Translations under genes and position numbers: made by a program
DNA from: an uncultured Actinoplanes sp.
GTDB lineage: Bacteria; Actinomycetota; Actinomycetes; Mycobacteriales; Micromonosporaceae
Assembly (NCBI RefSeq): GCF_934643405.1
Contig: NZ_CAKUCL010000001.1
Location: 44,294 to 108,293 of the forward strand
Reading direction: 5' to 3'
Length of the DNA: 64,000 nucleotides
The notes under the pieces: model-generated
The model's input: only the letters and a program-made list of their open reading frames with translations
Told to the model about the DNA's origin: nothing
Databases searched by the model: none
Shown here: one piece after another, positions 8,431 through 17,861 of the stretch
How the letters are laid out: each line of letters begins with the position of its first letter
Numbering within the stretch: position 1 is the first letter of the stretch

Positions 8431-8466
8431 GCGGTGGCAGGACCGGGGCGCCGATGCCGCCACCGC
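8431..8466. terminator. Possible bidirectional terminator between convergent genes
   Basis: An 8-bp inverted repeat, GCGGTGGC at 8431-8438 and GCCACCGC at 8459-8466, lies between the HAD hydrolase stop and the end of the convergent monooxygenase. The loop is long (20 bases) and a competing GGGGC/GCCCC pairing exists, so the structure is uncertain. Confidence 0.35.
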
Positions 8467-8492
8467 CCCGCGGCCGGCGAACGCGAGGCGAT

Positions 8493-9926
8493 TCACCGCT
8501 TCACCCGGGCGAAGGTGACGTGGCCGTCGTCGATGCGGCCGAACCGCATGGCCGGCATGTCGACCAGGTAGTTGTTGCGGGAGCGCCACGGCGTACGGGA
8601 ACCCTGTTTCGGCAGGATCGATGCGGCGCGCTGCACGTAGCCCGAGCTCAGCGCCATGAGGGGTGCGTCGGCCGGGGAGGCGCCGGGTGGCCGGGACGGC
8701 GTGACGATGTCGATGCGGTGTCGCGTCATGTAGTTGAGCAGGCGGCACACGTACCGGGCGGTGAGGTCGGCGCGCAGCGTCCAGGACGCGTTGATGTACC
8801 CGACGCACCAGGCGAGGTTCGGCACGCCGTCGAACATCATGCCCTTGTAGACGTGCAGGTCGCCGCTGTGGACCGGGCTGCCGTCCACCTCGATCGCGAT
8901 CTCGCCGAACGTGACCATGGTGAGCCCGGTGGCCGAGACGATGATGTCCGCCTCCAGCTCGGTGCCGTCGGTGAGCCGGATGCCCTTCTCGGTGAACGTC
9001 TCGATCATGCCGGTGACCACGGAGGCCCGGTCCTCGCGCATCGCCGCGAACAGGTCCCCGTCGGGCACCACGCACAGTCGCTGGTCCCAGGGCGCGTATG
9101 CGGGCGTGAAGTCGCGCTCGACCGCGACGCCGGGTGGCAGCTGCTGCACCACCCCGCGGCGCAGGAAGGCGCCGACACGCGACGGAAAGCGCCGGGCGGC
9201 CTGGTACAGCAGGGCGGTGGCCAGGATGTTGCGGCCGCGCCGGAAGCGGTAGCGCGCCAGGCTCAGCTCGCTCCCGTCGCCCGAGGCGGTCGGCAGGGAG
9301 ATCATGTACGTGGGTGATCGCTGGAGCATCGTGACGTGCTCGGCCGTCTCGGCCATGGCGGGTACCAGCGACACCGCGGTTGCGCCGCTGCCGATCACCA
9401 CGACGCGTTTGCCCTCGTAGTCGAGATCCGCCGGCCAGTGCTGCGGGTGCACCACCGGGCCGGCGAAGTCGTCCTGGCCGGGGAAGCGCGGCGAGAAGCC
9501 GGACGAGTAGCGGTAATAGCCGGTGCAGAGGAAGAGGAACGAGCTCTGGAACTCCTCCCCCGACGCGGTGCGGACCGTCCACGTCGCGTCCGGTGTGGAC
9601 CAGCTCGCGGCGACCACGCGCCGCCCGTACCGAATGTGCTTGTCGATGCCGAAGCGGGCCGCGGTGTCCCGGACGTACGAGAGGATGGTCTCCCCGGTGG
9701 CGATCGCCTGGGGCTGCCGCCACGGGCGGAACGGGTACCCCAGGGTGAACATGTCCGAGTCCGAGCGGACGCCGGGATAGCGGAACAGATCCCAGGTGCC
9801 GCCGATCGCGTCACGGCCCTCGAGGATCAGGAAACGGCGATCCGGACTCTCGGTCTGAAGCCGATACGCAGCGTCGACGCCGGACAGGCCGGCCCCGATG
9901 ATCAGAACGTCGACCCGATCACTCAT
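8493..9926 (-). CDS. Flavin-containing Baeyer-Villiger type monooxygenase
   Basis: A 477-residue FAD- and NADPH-dependent monooxygenase. The FAD Rossmann motif GAGLSG is at residues 11-16, GTWDLFRYPG follows as in Baeyer-Villiger enzymes, the NADPH motif GSGATA is at 179-184, and the family fingerprint FxGxxxHxxxW(P) is met by FAGPVVHPQHWP from Phe154 to Trp164. It should insert oxygen into a ketone or oxidise a heteroatom; the substrate is unknown. It begins 38 bases from the divergent DyP peroxidase, so the two probably share a control region. Confidence 0.9.
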   Translation of the reverse strand: MSDRVDVLIIGAGLSGVDAAYRLQTESPDRRFLILEGRDAIGGTWDLFRYPGVRSDSDMFTLGYPFRPWRQPQAIATGETILSYVRDTAARFGIDKHIRYGRRVVAASWSTPDATWTVRTASGEEFQSSFLFLCTGYYRYSSGFSPRFPGQDDFAGPVVHPQHWPADLDYEGKRVVVIGSGATAVSLVPAMAETAEHVTMLQRSPTYMISLPTASGDGSELSLARYRFRRGRNILATALLYQAARRFPSRVGAFLRRGVVQQLPPGVAVERDFTPAYAPWDQRLCVVPDGDLFAAMREDRASVVTGMIETFTEKGIRLTDGTELEADIIVSATGLTMVTFGEIAIEVDGSPVHSGDLHVYKGMMFDGVPNLAWCVGYINASWTLRADLTARYVCRLLNYMTRHRIDIVTPSRPPGASPADAPLMALSSGYVQRAASILPKQGSRTPWRSRNNYLVDMPAMRFGRIDDGHVTFARVKR

Positions 9927-9964
9927 CGGCCCATTATGCTGCGACGACCCTTAAACTGCGGCGC

Positions 9965-10930
9965 ATGACCGAGCCGCGCTCTGTTGCCCCGCGAGTCGCG
10001 CCACAGGCGGTGCTGGCCCCGCTGACCGATGCCGCGATCTTTCTGGTGATGACGGTACGGCCGGGCGGTGAATCGGTCGTCCGGGATCTGCTGGAGGACG
10101 TCAGCGCGCTGCAGCGCTCGGTCGGTTTCCGGCTGCCCGCCGCGAAGCTGTCCTGCGTCACCGGCATCGGCTCTGACCTGTGGGATCGGCTGTTCGCCGG
10201 TCCGCGTCCGGCCGGGTTGCACAGATTCCGGGCCTGGAGGGGCCCGAAGCACGTGGCGCCGTCCACGCCCGGCGACCTGCTGTTCCACCTGCGGGCCAGC
10301 CAGATGGACGTCTGCTTCGAGCTGGCCTCGAAGATCGGCGAGCGGTTGCGGGACGTGGCCGACCTCGTCGACGAGACACACGGCTTCAAGTACTTCGACG
10401 AGCGCGACCTGCTCGGCTTCGTGGACGGCACCGAGAACCCGACCGGGCAGGTCGCCTCCGACGCGGTGCTGGTCGGCGACGAGGACCCGGCGTTCTCCGG
10501 CGGCACCTACGTGATGGTGCAGAAGTACCTCCACGACCTGACCGCATGGAACTCGCTGAAGGTCGAGGACCAGGAGGCCGCGATCGGCCGCACCAAGCTG
10601 GACAACATCGAGCTCACCGACAAGGCGCCGAACTCGCACGTGCTGCTCAACACGATCGAGGACGCCGACGGCAACGAACTGAAGATCCTGCGTGACAACA
10701 TGCCGTTCGGGTCGATCAAGGCGGGCGAGTTCGGGACGTACTACATCGCGTACGCGGCCACCCCGGACGTGCCGGAGCAGATGCTGCGGCAGATGTTCCT
10801 GGGCAATCCGTACGGCACGTACGACCGCATCCTCGATTTCTCGATCGCGATGACCGGTTGCCTGTTCTTCGTGCCGACCGCGGAGTTCCTCGACGACCTG
10901 CCCGAGGCGCCCGGCGAACCCGCGCCCTAG
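9965..10930 (+). CDS. Dyp-type heme peroxidase (YfeX-like)
   Basis: A 321-residue dye-decolourising peroxidase. The GxxDG motif is GFVDGTENP with distal Asp154, His225 in NSHVLLN is the expected proximal heme ligand, and Arg243 in KILRDNMPF is the distal arginine. There is no Tat or Sec signal, so it is cytosolic. The C-terminus (DLPEAPGEPAP) does not resemble an encapsulin targeting peptide, and no encapsulin gene is adjacent. It uses hydrogen peroxide to oxidise aromatic or porphyrin substrates. Divergent from the monooxygenase; its last four bases overlap the convergent propeller gene. Confidence 0.92.
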   Translation: MTEPRSVAPRVAPQAVLAPLTDAAIFLVMTVRPGGESVVRDLLEDVSALQRSVGFRLPAAKLSCVTGIGSDLWDRLFAGPRPAGLHRFRAWRGPKHVAPSTPGDLLFHLRASQMDVCFELASKIGERLRDVADLVDETHGFKYFDERDLLGFVDGTENPTGQVASDAVLVGDEDPAFSGGTYVMVQKYLHDLTAWNSLKVEDQEAAIGRTKLDNIELTDKAPNSHVLLNTIEDADGNELKILRDNMPFGSIKAGEFGTYYIAYAATPDVPEQMLRQMFLGNPYGTYDRILDFSIAMTGCLFFVPTAEFLDDLPEAPGEPAP

Positions 10931-12057
10931 AAGGCGGCGAAGCGGCGGCGGTCCTGCCCGGCCATCACGGTGAAGTCGCCGCCGGCCTCGAGCGTGCGGG
11001 AGACGCGGTTGACCGCCAGGACACGCACGCCGATGACGCCGTTCGCCTGCGGCGCCCAGGGGGCGAGGTCGCCGGTGCTCGTCACGGCGGCGAGCTTGAA
11101 CCTCGGCGACGATCCGTCGGCGCAGGCGCCGTGCGCGCCGTTCTTGCTGGTCAGGCACGCGCTGTCGAAATGGCCGCCGACGTAGGTGATGCCGCCGGCG
11201 GTGGCGATGGCGGCCGCGTCGCCGTCGAAGACCCGCTGCCAGCGCACCTTCCCCCGGAAGGAGTAGGCGATCGCGCGGCCGCCCACGCCGGCCGTCGCCA
11301 CGGATACGCCGTCCGCGTCGACCGCGATGGCGCGCACCTCGGCGGGAGCCCGGGGCAGGAAGTTCTGGTCGACCGCGCCGGTGGTGGCGTGCACCGCGGC
11401 CAGTCGCAGGGTGCCGCTCACCGACTGCACGGTGTGGAAGCCACCGCCCACGAAGACCCGGGAGGCCCGGATCGCCAGGGCGTGGACCGCGTCGTCGGCG
11501 GCCGGCCGCCAGGTGCCGTCCAGCGCGCCGGTGATCAGCGAGAACGCGGCCAGGTTCGCGCGCCGGTGGCCGTCCACGTCGGTGAAGCTGCCGCCCAGAT
11601 AGAGACGATCATTTCCCACGGCCAGGGCGTACGCCGTACCGGTGAGACTGTGCCGGAAGGAACTCACCGCGCCGGTCCCGGGGTGCAGCCGCACCAGCGA
11701 GTCGCGGTCCCGGCCGCCGACCTCGTGGAAGTCACCGGCCGCGTAGACGCTGTCGCCCGTGGCGGCCAGGGCCCGGACGGTCGCGTCGGCGGGAGGCGCC
11801 CACGGCAGGAGTGCGCCGCTGCGCGAGTCGAAGGCGGCCAGGCGAAGACGAGGGTAGGTGCGGCCGCCGGACGAGGCCGCGGTGAACTCGCCGCCCACGT
11901 AGGTGACGTCGCCCCGGTGGGCTATCGCGTAGACGCTGCCGTTGAAGGCCGGCGTGGTGGCGCGCGGGCGGGAACTCACTGCTTCGGCGGGGACTCCGGC
12001 CACGACGACGGTGGTGACGGCCAGGAGCGCGGCGGCGACCCGGGGGATTAGCGGCAC
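10927..12057 (-). CDS. Secreted beta-propeller protein with delta-60-type repeats
   Basis: About 376 residues. From the GTG at 12055-12057 the protein opens with a good Sec signal peptide (VPLIPRVAAALLAVTTVVVA, cleavage near VPAEA). The rest is repeats of about 45-50 residues with the pattern YVGGxFxxxGxxxRxxLAAF, as in delta-60/PQQ-like propellers (for example VYAAGDFHEVGG, VFVGGGFHTV, TYVGGHFDS). No enzymatic motif was seen; such proteins are usually extracellular binding or structural propellers. The longer frame from 12138 would overlap the phosphodiesterase gene and bury the signal peptide, so I reject it. It follows that gene by seven bases. Confidence 0.75.
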   Translation of the reverse strand: MPLIPRVAAALLAVTTVVVAGVPAEAVSSRPRATTPAFNGSVYAIAHRGDVTYVGGEFTAASSGGRTYPRLRLAAFDSRSGALLPWAPPADATVRALAATGDSVYAAGDFHEVGGRDRDSLVRLHPGTGAVSSFRHSLTGTAYALAVGNDRLYLGGSFTDVDGHRRANLAAFSLITGALDGTWRPAADDAVHALAIRASRVFVGGGFHTVQSVSGTLRLAAVHATTGAVDQNFLPRAPAEVRAIAVDADGVSVATAGVGGRAIAYSFRGKVRWQRVFDGDAAAIATAGGITYVGGHFDSACLTSKNGAHGACADGSSPRFKLAAVTSTGDLAPWAPQANGVIGVRVLAVNRVSRTLEAGGDFTVMAGQDRRRFAAF

Positions 12058-12064
12058 GAAAGGA

Positions 12065-14203
12065 CTAACCGTCGTACGTCCGGGAAAGTCTCGGGGCGGT
12101 CTGATCGAGATGCTCGGCCGGGTGGGCGTCGAGCGCATCGTGCACCTCGCGGGCGCGGACGGCCGGCTCGCTTCGCAGGCCCAGCATGGCGAGCCACTCG
12201 ACCAGCTGCCGGTGGATCGCGTCCGGGCCGTCCAGCTCCGGCTGGGTGATCGGCCAGCGCGCCGGATGGACCAGCATGGCCTCGGTCTGCCAGCCGCCGA
12301 GCCCGCCGTGCGAGCCGACCAGCTCCTCGAACGCGGCCACCTCCTCGGTGACCGGGTCGACCGAGCTGATCAGGACCAGGTCTCCGTTGTGCACCGACTC
12401 CTGGTGACGCAGGAGATCCCGGCGGGCGTGCGGGCCGTACGGGAGCAGGGGGTCGATGCCCTCGACCCGGCCGTCTCGCAGGTGATGGCTGCCGGAGGTG
12501 CCGACCGCGACCGGGCCGCCCTTGTCGCGGACGACGACCAGGCCGATGCCGGGGTGGGCGGCGAGTCCGCTGATCAGGCGCGGGTAGGCGGTGTCGATCT
12601 CGGCGCGGGTCAGCCGGTGGGTGTAGCGGGTGAGGTAGACCAGCGACAGGTTGCCGGAGGACACCACGATCAGCGGGGACATCTCCTCGATGTCGGACTC
12701 GTCGAGGACGTGGTGGGCCGTCTCGCCCAGGCGCGAGACCACCTCGTCGAGGGTCTCACCGTACCGCTGACGGAACGTGGCACCCTGGCTCTGGCCGTGG
12801 TCGGACAACACGACCAAGTGGTAGCGGCGAGCCGCCTCGGGCGCCAGGCGTTCCAGCACGCCGAGCATCCGGTCCAGGCTCTCCAGCTGCCGCATCGACT
12901 CCGGCCGGGCCGGGCCGGCGTGGTGTGCCACCTCGTCGTAGTCGACCAGGTCGCAGTAGATCGCCGGGGCGCCGCGGGCCATCTGCTCGGCGATCAGCGA
13001 GACGTTCACGTCGCGCAGCAGCATCGAGGCCGGCCGCAGTGCCAGGAACCAGCCGGAGCGGCTCACCCGGGGCAGCAGGTTGCGGCGGCGCTGCAGGCGC
13101 GCCTGGTGCAGCTCGGTGAAAACCTCGCCGATGCCGAGGACCAGGGCACGGGTGAAGCCGTACGGCGAGGCCATGAACGCCGCCCAGCCCCGCGCCGACC
13201 GGCCGGGCAGGGCCGCATGACTGACGGTGAGCAGGTTGACCGCGGCATCCCCGCTGAACGCGTTGCCGATGCTGACCCCGCCGTCGCGCAGCAGTCCCCG
13301 CCCGTCGCTGAGCCGCGGCTCGATCACCGCCGCGTCCCGTGGCCGGTTGGTGACCATGAGCCGGCCGGTGTCCTTCTCGAACCAGCGGAACGCGGGTACC
13401 TGCCGCGACGCGCCGTGCAGGATGCCGGCCTGGGAGGCGGGCGTGGTCGAGGGCAGCCCGGTGTGCCAGCCGCGCATCGCGTGGCTGCCGGAGCGCAGCC
13501 AGTGCCCGAGCGTGGGCAGGTTCCCGGCGCGCACCGCCCAGCGCAGCACCGGCTCGGACAGGCCGTCGAACTGGACCATGATCAGGCCGGGCTCGGTGCC
13601 CGGCCGGGGCCGGCGCAGGGTGATCAGCGGACCGCCGGCCTGCCGGGCGAGCCGTCGCCGCACCCCGCGCATGAGCCGCTTCGACTCCTTGACGAAGGTG
13701 TCGTCGGTGCCGCTGTCCAGCATCCAGTCGAGGATCGCGGCGAAGACCACGGCCAGGATCGCGGCGATCACCAGGGACGGCAGGCCGCTGATCCGGTTCG
13801 CCGGGTCGAGCTCGAGGGCGACTACGATGACCGAGATCTGGGCGACCACGCCGAGCAGCATCGCGCCCCAGCCGCCGAGCGCCACGATGCCGACCAGCAG
13901 CAGCGGGCGCAGCACCGCGCCCACGCCGGCGACCAGCAGGACCAGCCCGAGCGTGTCGAGGACGTCGGCGCCGCGCACGCCCGGCATCAGCCAGAGCGTG
14001 GCGGTGAGCACGACGAAGGTGACCACGGCCGAGCGCAGCACGGCTCGCGCCCGGTTGACGACGCGGCGCACGCTGAGAAGGGCGCGTAGCTCGGCGCGCC
14101 AGTCCCGCGCGGTCGGCAGGGATGGGGGTTCGTGGGGACTGAGGGCCACCGGGAAACGATCGCACAGGTCGAGGTTTTCCTGGCCGTCCGTGCCGGGAAT
14201 CAC
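12065..14203 (-). CDS. Membrane-anchored alkaline-phosphatase-superfamily phosphodiesterase
   Basis: 712 residues. Residues about 55-165 contain four hydrophobic segments (VVTFVVLTATLWLMPG, LGLVLLVAGVGAVLRPLLL, MLLGVVAQISVIVVAL, SLVIAAILAVVFAAILDWML), a holin-like or phage-holin-family module. The rest is a nucleotide pyrophosphatase/phosphodiesterase-type domain: first metal Asp in IMVQFDGLSEP, nucleophile region GLPSTTPASQ, DLVDYDEVAHHAGP, VVLSDHGQSQG and the late SHGGLGG metal histidine. It probably hydrolyses a phosphodiester or phospholipid headgroup. The start is unsure: GTG 14203 sits in the loop of an 8-bp hairpin, and an in-frame GTG at 14149 is an alternative. Confidence 0.78.
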   Translation of the reverse strand: MIPGTDGQENLDLCDRFPVALSPHEPPSLPTARDWRAELRALLSVRRVVNRARAVLRSAVVTFVVLTATLWLMPGVRGADVLDTLGLVLLVAGVGAVLRPLLLVGIVALGGWGAMLLGVVAQISVIVVALELDPANRISGLPSLVIAAILAVVFAAILDWMLDSGTDDTFVKESKRLMRGVRRRLARQAGGPLITLRRPRPGTEPGLIMVQFDGLSEPVLRWAVRAGNLPTLGHWLRSGSHAMRGWHTGLPSTTPASQAGILHGASRQVPAFRWFEKDTGRLMVTNRPRDAAVIEPRLSDGRGLLRDGGVSIGNAFSGDAAVNLLTVSHAALPGRSARGWAAFMASPYGFTRALVLGIGEVFTELHQARLQRRRNLLPRVSRSGWFLALRPASMLLRDVNVSLIAEQMARGAPAIYCDLVDYDEVAHHAGPARPESMRQLESLDRMLGVLERLAPEAARRYHLVVLSDHGQSQGATFRQRYGETLDEVVSRLGETAHHVLDESDIEEMSPLIVVSSGNLSLVYLTRYTHRLTRAEIDTAYPRLISGLAAHPGIGLVVVRDKGGPVAVGTSGSHHLRDGRVEGIDPLLPYGPHARRDLLRHQESVHNGDLVLISSVDPVTEEVAAFEELVGSHGGLGGWQTEAMLVHPARWPITQPELDGPDAIHRQLVEWLAMLGLRSEPAVRAREVHDALDAHPAEHLDQTAPRLSRTYDG

Positions 14204-14211
14204 CCCGGCAC
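14190..14211. other. Hairpin spanning the phosphodiesterase start
   Basis: A perfect 8-bp stem, GTGCCGGG at 14190-14197 and CCCGGCAC at 14204-14211, with a six-base loop holding the candidate GTG start on the minus strand. It lies in the short divergent spacer before the GH18 gene. It may control translation or mark the true leader. Confidence 0.4.
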
Positions 14212-14277
14212 GGAAGTGACACCCGTTCGGGGGATGGATCGATCCCCGTCTCGCATAGCTTGGATAGGTTCAGCCCG

Positions 14278-15519
14278 GTGCGATTTCGACCTGCATTCCT
14301 CGTGATCCTTCTTCTGGCCGCGGTCGCCGCGTGCAGTGACGGCCGGTCGGCGTCACCACCGGCCGCGTCGTCCCCGAAGGTCGTCGGGTACTTCACCGGC
14401 TGGGGCGTCTACGCACGCGACTTCCAGGTGAAAGACCTCGACACCAACGGCACAGCGGGCCGGCTCACCCATCTCCTGTACGCCTTCGGCAAGGTTGACA
14501 ACGGCAAGTGCGCGACGGCGGACAGCTGGGCCGACTACGAGAAGCCGATCGCCGCCGCCGACAGTGTGGACGGCGCGGCGGACGCCGACAACGCCGCGCT
14601 GCGCGGCAACTTCGGGCAGTTGCGCAAGCTCAAGCAGAAGCACCCCGGCCTCAAGGTGCTCTGGTCGTTCGGCGGCTGGACGGGCTCGGCCGGGTTCACC
14701 GCCGCCGCGAAGGACCCGGCCGCCTTCGCCGCCTCCTGCAAGCAACTGGTGCAGGACGCGCGCTGGACCGGCGTGTTCGACGGCGTCGACGTGGACTGGG
14801 AGTATCCGAACGCCTGCGGCCTGGCCTGCGACAAGAGCGGCCCGGACGCGCTCGCCAAGGTCCTCGGCGGGCTGCGGACGGCGCTCGGCCCGCAGGCGCT
14901 GATCTCCGCGGCCGTCCCGGCCGACGTCACCAAGCTGGAGGCGAACGACTACGCCGCGGCGGCCCGGCAGGCGGACTGGCTGGGCGCGATGACCTACGAC
15001 TATTTCGGCACCGGCGGCGACGGCGAGGCGCGCGGGGCCGGCGGCGGTCAGGCGGACGGGACCGACGCGGCGGACGCCGGTCACACCGCCGAGCATTCAC
15101 CACTGACCACGTATCCGGGCATTCCGCGCGAGACGTCGACCACTGAGGCCACGATCGACAAGATGCTGAGCCTCGGCATCCCGTCCGGCAAGATCCTGCT
15201 GGGCCTCGGTTTCTACGGTCGCGGCTGGACCGGCGTGACTCAGGCGGCCCCGGGCGGCTCGGCCTCCGGCCCGGCGAACGGCAAGTACGAGAAGGGCATC
15301 GAGGACTACAAACTCCTGGCGACGCGCTGCCCGCCGACCGGCACGGCGGGCGGCACCGCCTACGCTCACTGCGGCTCCGAGTGGTGGTCCTACGACACGC
15401 CGGACACGATCAAGGGCAAGATGGCCTACGCCGCCGAGAAGCAGCTGGGGGGCGCCTTCGCCTGGGAGCTGTCCGGGGACACGCCGAAGGCCGACCTCCT
15501 CACCGCGATGGCGGGCTGA
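14278..15519 (+). CDS. GH18 chitinase-like lipoprotein
   Basis: A 413-residue family 18 glycosidase. From GTG 14278 a lipoprotein signal is seen (RPAFLVILLLAAVAAC, lipobox VAAC, lipid on Cys19), followed by a Ser/Ala/Pro linker. The TIM barrel starts at KVVGYFTGWGVY. The active-site motif DxxDxDxE is DGVDVDWE, with Glu175 as the catalytic acid, and MTYDYFG gives the substrate-assisting tyrosine. The final WELSGD is typical. It should cleave chitin or GlcNAc polymers at the cell surface. A TTG at 14260 is an alternative start. The gene stops two bases before the convergent LamG gene. Confidence 0.9.
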   Translation: MRFRPAFLVILLLAAVAACSDGRSASPPAASSPKVVGYFTGWGVYARDFQVKDLDTNGTAGRLTHLLYAFGKVDNGKCATADSWADYEKPIAAADSVDGAADADNAALRGNFGQLRKLKQKHPGLKVLWSFGGWTGSAGFTAAAKDPAAFAASCKQLVQDARWTGVFDGVDVDWEYPNACGLACDKSGPDALAKVLGGLRTALGPQALISAAVPADVTKLEANDYAAAARQADWLGAMTYDYFGTGGDGEARGAGGGQADGTDAADAGHTAEHSPLTTYPGIPRETSTTEATIDKMLSLGIPSGKILLGLGFYGRGWTGVTQAAPGGSASGPANGKYEKGIEDYKLLATRCPPTGTAGGTAYAHCGSEWWSYDTPDTIKGKMAYAAEKQLGGAFAWELSGDTPKADLLTAMAG

Positions 15520-15521
15520 GC

Positions 15522-16232
15522 TCAGCCGATCGTCACCCAGACGTTGTCCAGCGCGCCGTTGAACTGGTCGTTGTCCCGGAAGGCACCCTTTCCGCCGATG
15601 CTCAGCGGGCGGTTGTTGCGCACCGAGAGGCTCGCCGGGACCGCCGTCCGGCCGCGGGGGACGCCGTCCACGTCGACCGTCAGCGAGGTACCGGCGCGGC
15701 GGCACCGCAGCGCGTGCCAACGGCCGTCGGCGACGCTGACCGTGCTGGTGGCTATCCGGATGCGGGGCTTGCGCTCGTCGACCAGCACGCAACTGGGCCG
15801 GCCCGCCATGCCGTCCACCTGGAGCTTCCACTGGCTGCTGGACTTCGAGTAGCCCTTCTGGACCACGTTCTGGCCCTTGCTGGTCTGGCCGGGCGCGAGC
15901 AGGACGTCCGCGCCGTACGCGAAGTTCCTGGTTCCCGGGTTGAGGTCGGCCGTGGTCGGGGCCTGGAGCGCGACGTGCGGGCACACCCGCGAGGTGCAGC
16001 GGGCCGGGAACGCGAGGGCCATGCCCCGGCCGTGCACCACCTGGCGGACGACCCCGCCGTGGCCGGAGATCACCCGCAGGGTGTGGCCGTTGCCGGAGCC
16101 GTCCAGGACCAGCCTTCGGACGTCGAACGGGTACACGGCGATGGTGCCGGGCGGCGGCGCCCCGACGGCCGGGACCGCGGCCCCGACCGAGGAGACGGCG
16201 GCAAGCAACACGCCGAACCAACGTGATCGCAT
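15522..16232 (-). CDS. Secreted LamG/concanavalin-A-like domain protein
   Basis: 236 residues: a Sec signal peptide (RWFGVLLAAVSSVGAAVPAVGA), then one LamG-type jelly roll. Visible pattern: IAVYPFDVRRLVLDGSGNGH, TRNFAYGADVLL, WHALRCRRAGTSLTVDVDGV, LSIGGKGAF, DQFNGALDNVWV, as in laminin-G-like carbohydrate-binding proteins. Four cysteines may form disulfides. No catalytic residues were recognised. It is convergent with the GH18 lipoprotein, and both are likely cell-surface proteins acting on glycans, though not co-transcribed. Confidence 0.75.
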   Translation of the reverse strand: MRSRWFGVLLAAVSSVGAAVPAVGAPPPGTIAVYPFDVRRLVLDGSGNGHTLRVISGHGGVVRQVVHGRGMALAFPARCTSRVCPHVALQAPTTADLNPGTRNFAYGADVLLAPGQTSKGQNVVQKGYSKSSSQWKLQVDGMAGRPSCVLVDERKPRIRIATSTVSVADGRWHALRCRRAGTSLTVDVDGVPRGRTAVPASLSVRNNRPLSIGGKGAFRDNDQFNGALDNVWVTIG

Positions 16233-16262
16233 GACCGAATTATTACTTGTGACGCAAATGTC

Positions 16263-17762
16263 TCAGCCCATGGGGGCGCTCTCCACCGGGAGATCCTCCT
16301 TGTGCGCCCGGACCATCACGGCCGCCACGACGGCGGCCAGCAGGATCAACCCGGCTGCCCAGGTGAAGGCCGCCGAGTAGCCGTCGATCTGCGCGAGCAA
16401 CCCGAGCCGCTGCCCGTCCTGCGGCGAGGTGGGCACGTGGCTGGTCATGTACGCCGTGATCGCGCTGGTCGCGATCGTGTTCAGCAGGGCGGTCCCCAGC
16501 GACGCCCCCACCTGCTGCGTGGCGTTCAGCGCGGCACTCGCCGCGCCCGCGTCGTGCGACGGCACCCCGACCAGCGCCAGGCTGGACAGCGGCACGAACG
16601 TGAAGCCCAGGCCCAGGCCCAGCAGGATCTGCGCGGGCGCGAGATGGGCCCAGAACGACGTGTCCAGGTCGATCGTGCGCAGCCACACCATGCCGAGCGC
16701 GGAGATGATCGGCCCGCCGATCATCATGATCCGTGGCCCGATGCGCGGCAGCAGGTTGCTGGCCAGCGTTGCCGAGATCAACACACCCGCGGTGACCGGC
16801 AGCGACGCGTACCCCGCCTCCAGCGGCTTGTAGCCCAGCACGTTCTGCAGGTACAGGGTCAGGAACAGGAACGCGCCCAGCAACCCGGCGCCGACCAGGG
16901 CCGAGGTGATGTACGCGCCGCCGCGGTTGCGGTCCGCCACGATGCGCAGCGGCAGCAACGGGTTCCGCACCCGCCGCTCGATCAACACGAAGATCAGCAC
17001 CAGGACGACCCCGCCGATGATGAAGGCCAGTGTCTTCGGCGAGTCCCAGCCGCCGCCCGGCTTGGCCGCCTCGGTGAAGCCGTAGACCAGCGCGGCCAGG
17101 CCCGCGGTCACCACGATCGCGCCCGGCACGTCGTACGAGGTGTCGCCGTAGGCCTTGCTCTCCGGCACCAGCGGGATGGCCAGCACCAGCGCGGCCAACG
17201 CGACCGGGATGTTGACCAGCAGGCACCAGCGCCAGTCCGCGTACTCGGTGAGCACTCCGCCGAGCAGCAGACCGACCGCCGAGCCGCCGCCGGCGATCGC
17301 GCCGTACACCGCGAAGGCCTTCGCCCGCTCCCGCGCCTCGACGAACAGGACGGTCAGCAGGGCCAGCGACGCCGGAGCGAGCAGCGCGCCGAAGGCACCC
17401 TGCAGCGCCCGCGCGGCGAACAGCATCTCGCCGGTCTGCGACAGGCCGCCCACCGCGGACGCGACCGCGAAGCCGACCGCGCCCACGATGAAGGTGCGCT
17501 TGCGCCCCCAGTAGTCGGCGATCCGCCCGCCGAGCAGCAGCAGACCGCCGAACGCCAGCGTGTACGCGGTCACCACCCACTGCCGGTCGGCGTCGGTGAT
17601 GTCGAGCGCCCGCTGCGCGCTCGGCAGCGCGATGTTCACGATCGTGGCGTCCAGCACGACCATCAGCTGGGCGATGGCGATGACCCCGAGCGCAACCCAG
17701 CGCCGTGGATGTGGCTGGTTCAGTTCACTTTCCGTACCCGGCGCTTCCGCGGCTGCGGACAT
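16263..17762 (-). CDS. DHA2-type MFS drug exporter (14 TM)
   Basis: 499 residues with about 14 hydrophobic helices. The start contains MVVLDATIVNIALPSAQRAL, the antiporter motif of DHA2 multidrug transporters; motif A follows as LGGRIADYWGRKRTF, and GSAVGLLLGGVLTEYADWRWCLLVNIPV is the conserved TM5 region. It probably exports a drug or metabolite using the proton gradient. The ATG at 17762 has a strong GGGGGGAAGGGG upstream. No regulator is directly attached; NDH-2 lies upstream on the same strand with a gap of about 100 bases. Confidence 0.88.
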   Translation of the reverse strand: MSAAAEAPGTESELNQPHPRRWVALGVIAIAQLMVVLDATIVNIALPSAQRALDITDADRQWVVTAYTLAFGGLLLLGGRIADYWGRKRTFIVGAVGFAVASAVGGLSQTGEMLFAARALQGAFGALLAPASLALLTVLFVEARERAKAFAVYGAIAGGGSAVGLLLGGVLTEYADWRWCLLVNIPVALAALVLAIPLVPESKAYGDTSYDVPGAIVVTAGLAALVYGFTEAAKPGGGWDSPKTLAFIIGGVVLVLIFVLIERRVRNPLLPLRIVADRNRGGAYITSALVGAGLLGAFLFLTLYLQNVLGYKPLEAGYASLPVTAGVLISATLASNLLPRIGPRIMMIGGPIISALGMVWLRTIDLDTSFWAHLAPAQILLGLGLGFTFVPLSSLALVGVPSHDAGAASAALNATQQVGASLGTALLNTIATSAITAYMTSHVPTSPQDGQRLGLLAQIDGYSAAFTWAAGLILLAAVVAAVMVRAHKEDLPVESAPMG

Positions 17763-17861
17763 CGGCGGCCCCTTCCCCCCAGGTGTGCCATCCGCCTCGA
17801 CCGTATGAACGGTTTCCGGCGCCGAACACCCTCTGAGCAGGGAATGAGACGTGGCTCTCCT

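Noticed and set aside
9965..10930. DyP peroxidase as encapsulin cargo
   Set aside because: The C-terminus does not resemble a targeting peptide and no encapsulin gene is next to it.
11942..14089. A 715-codon plus-strand open frame
   Set aside because: Antisense to the phosphodiesterase, whose conserved metal motifs are all in the minus frame.
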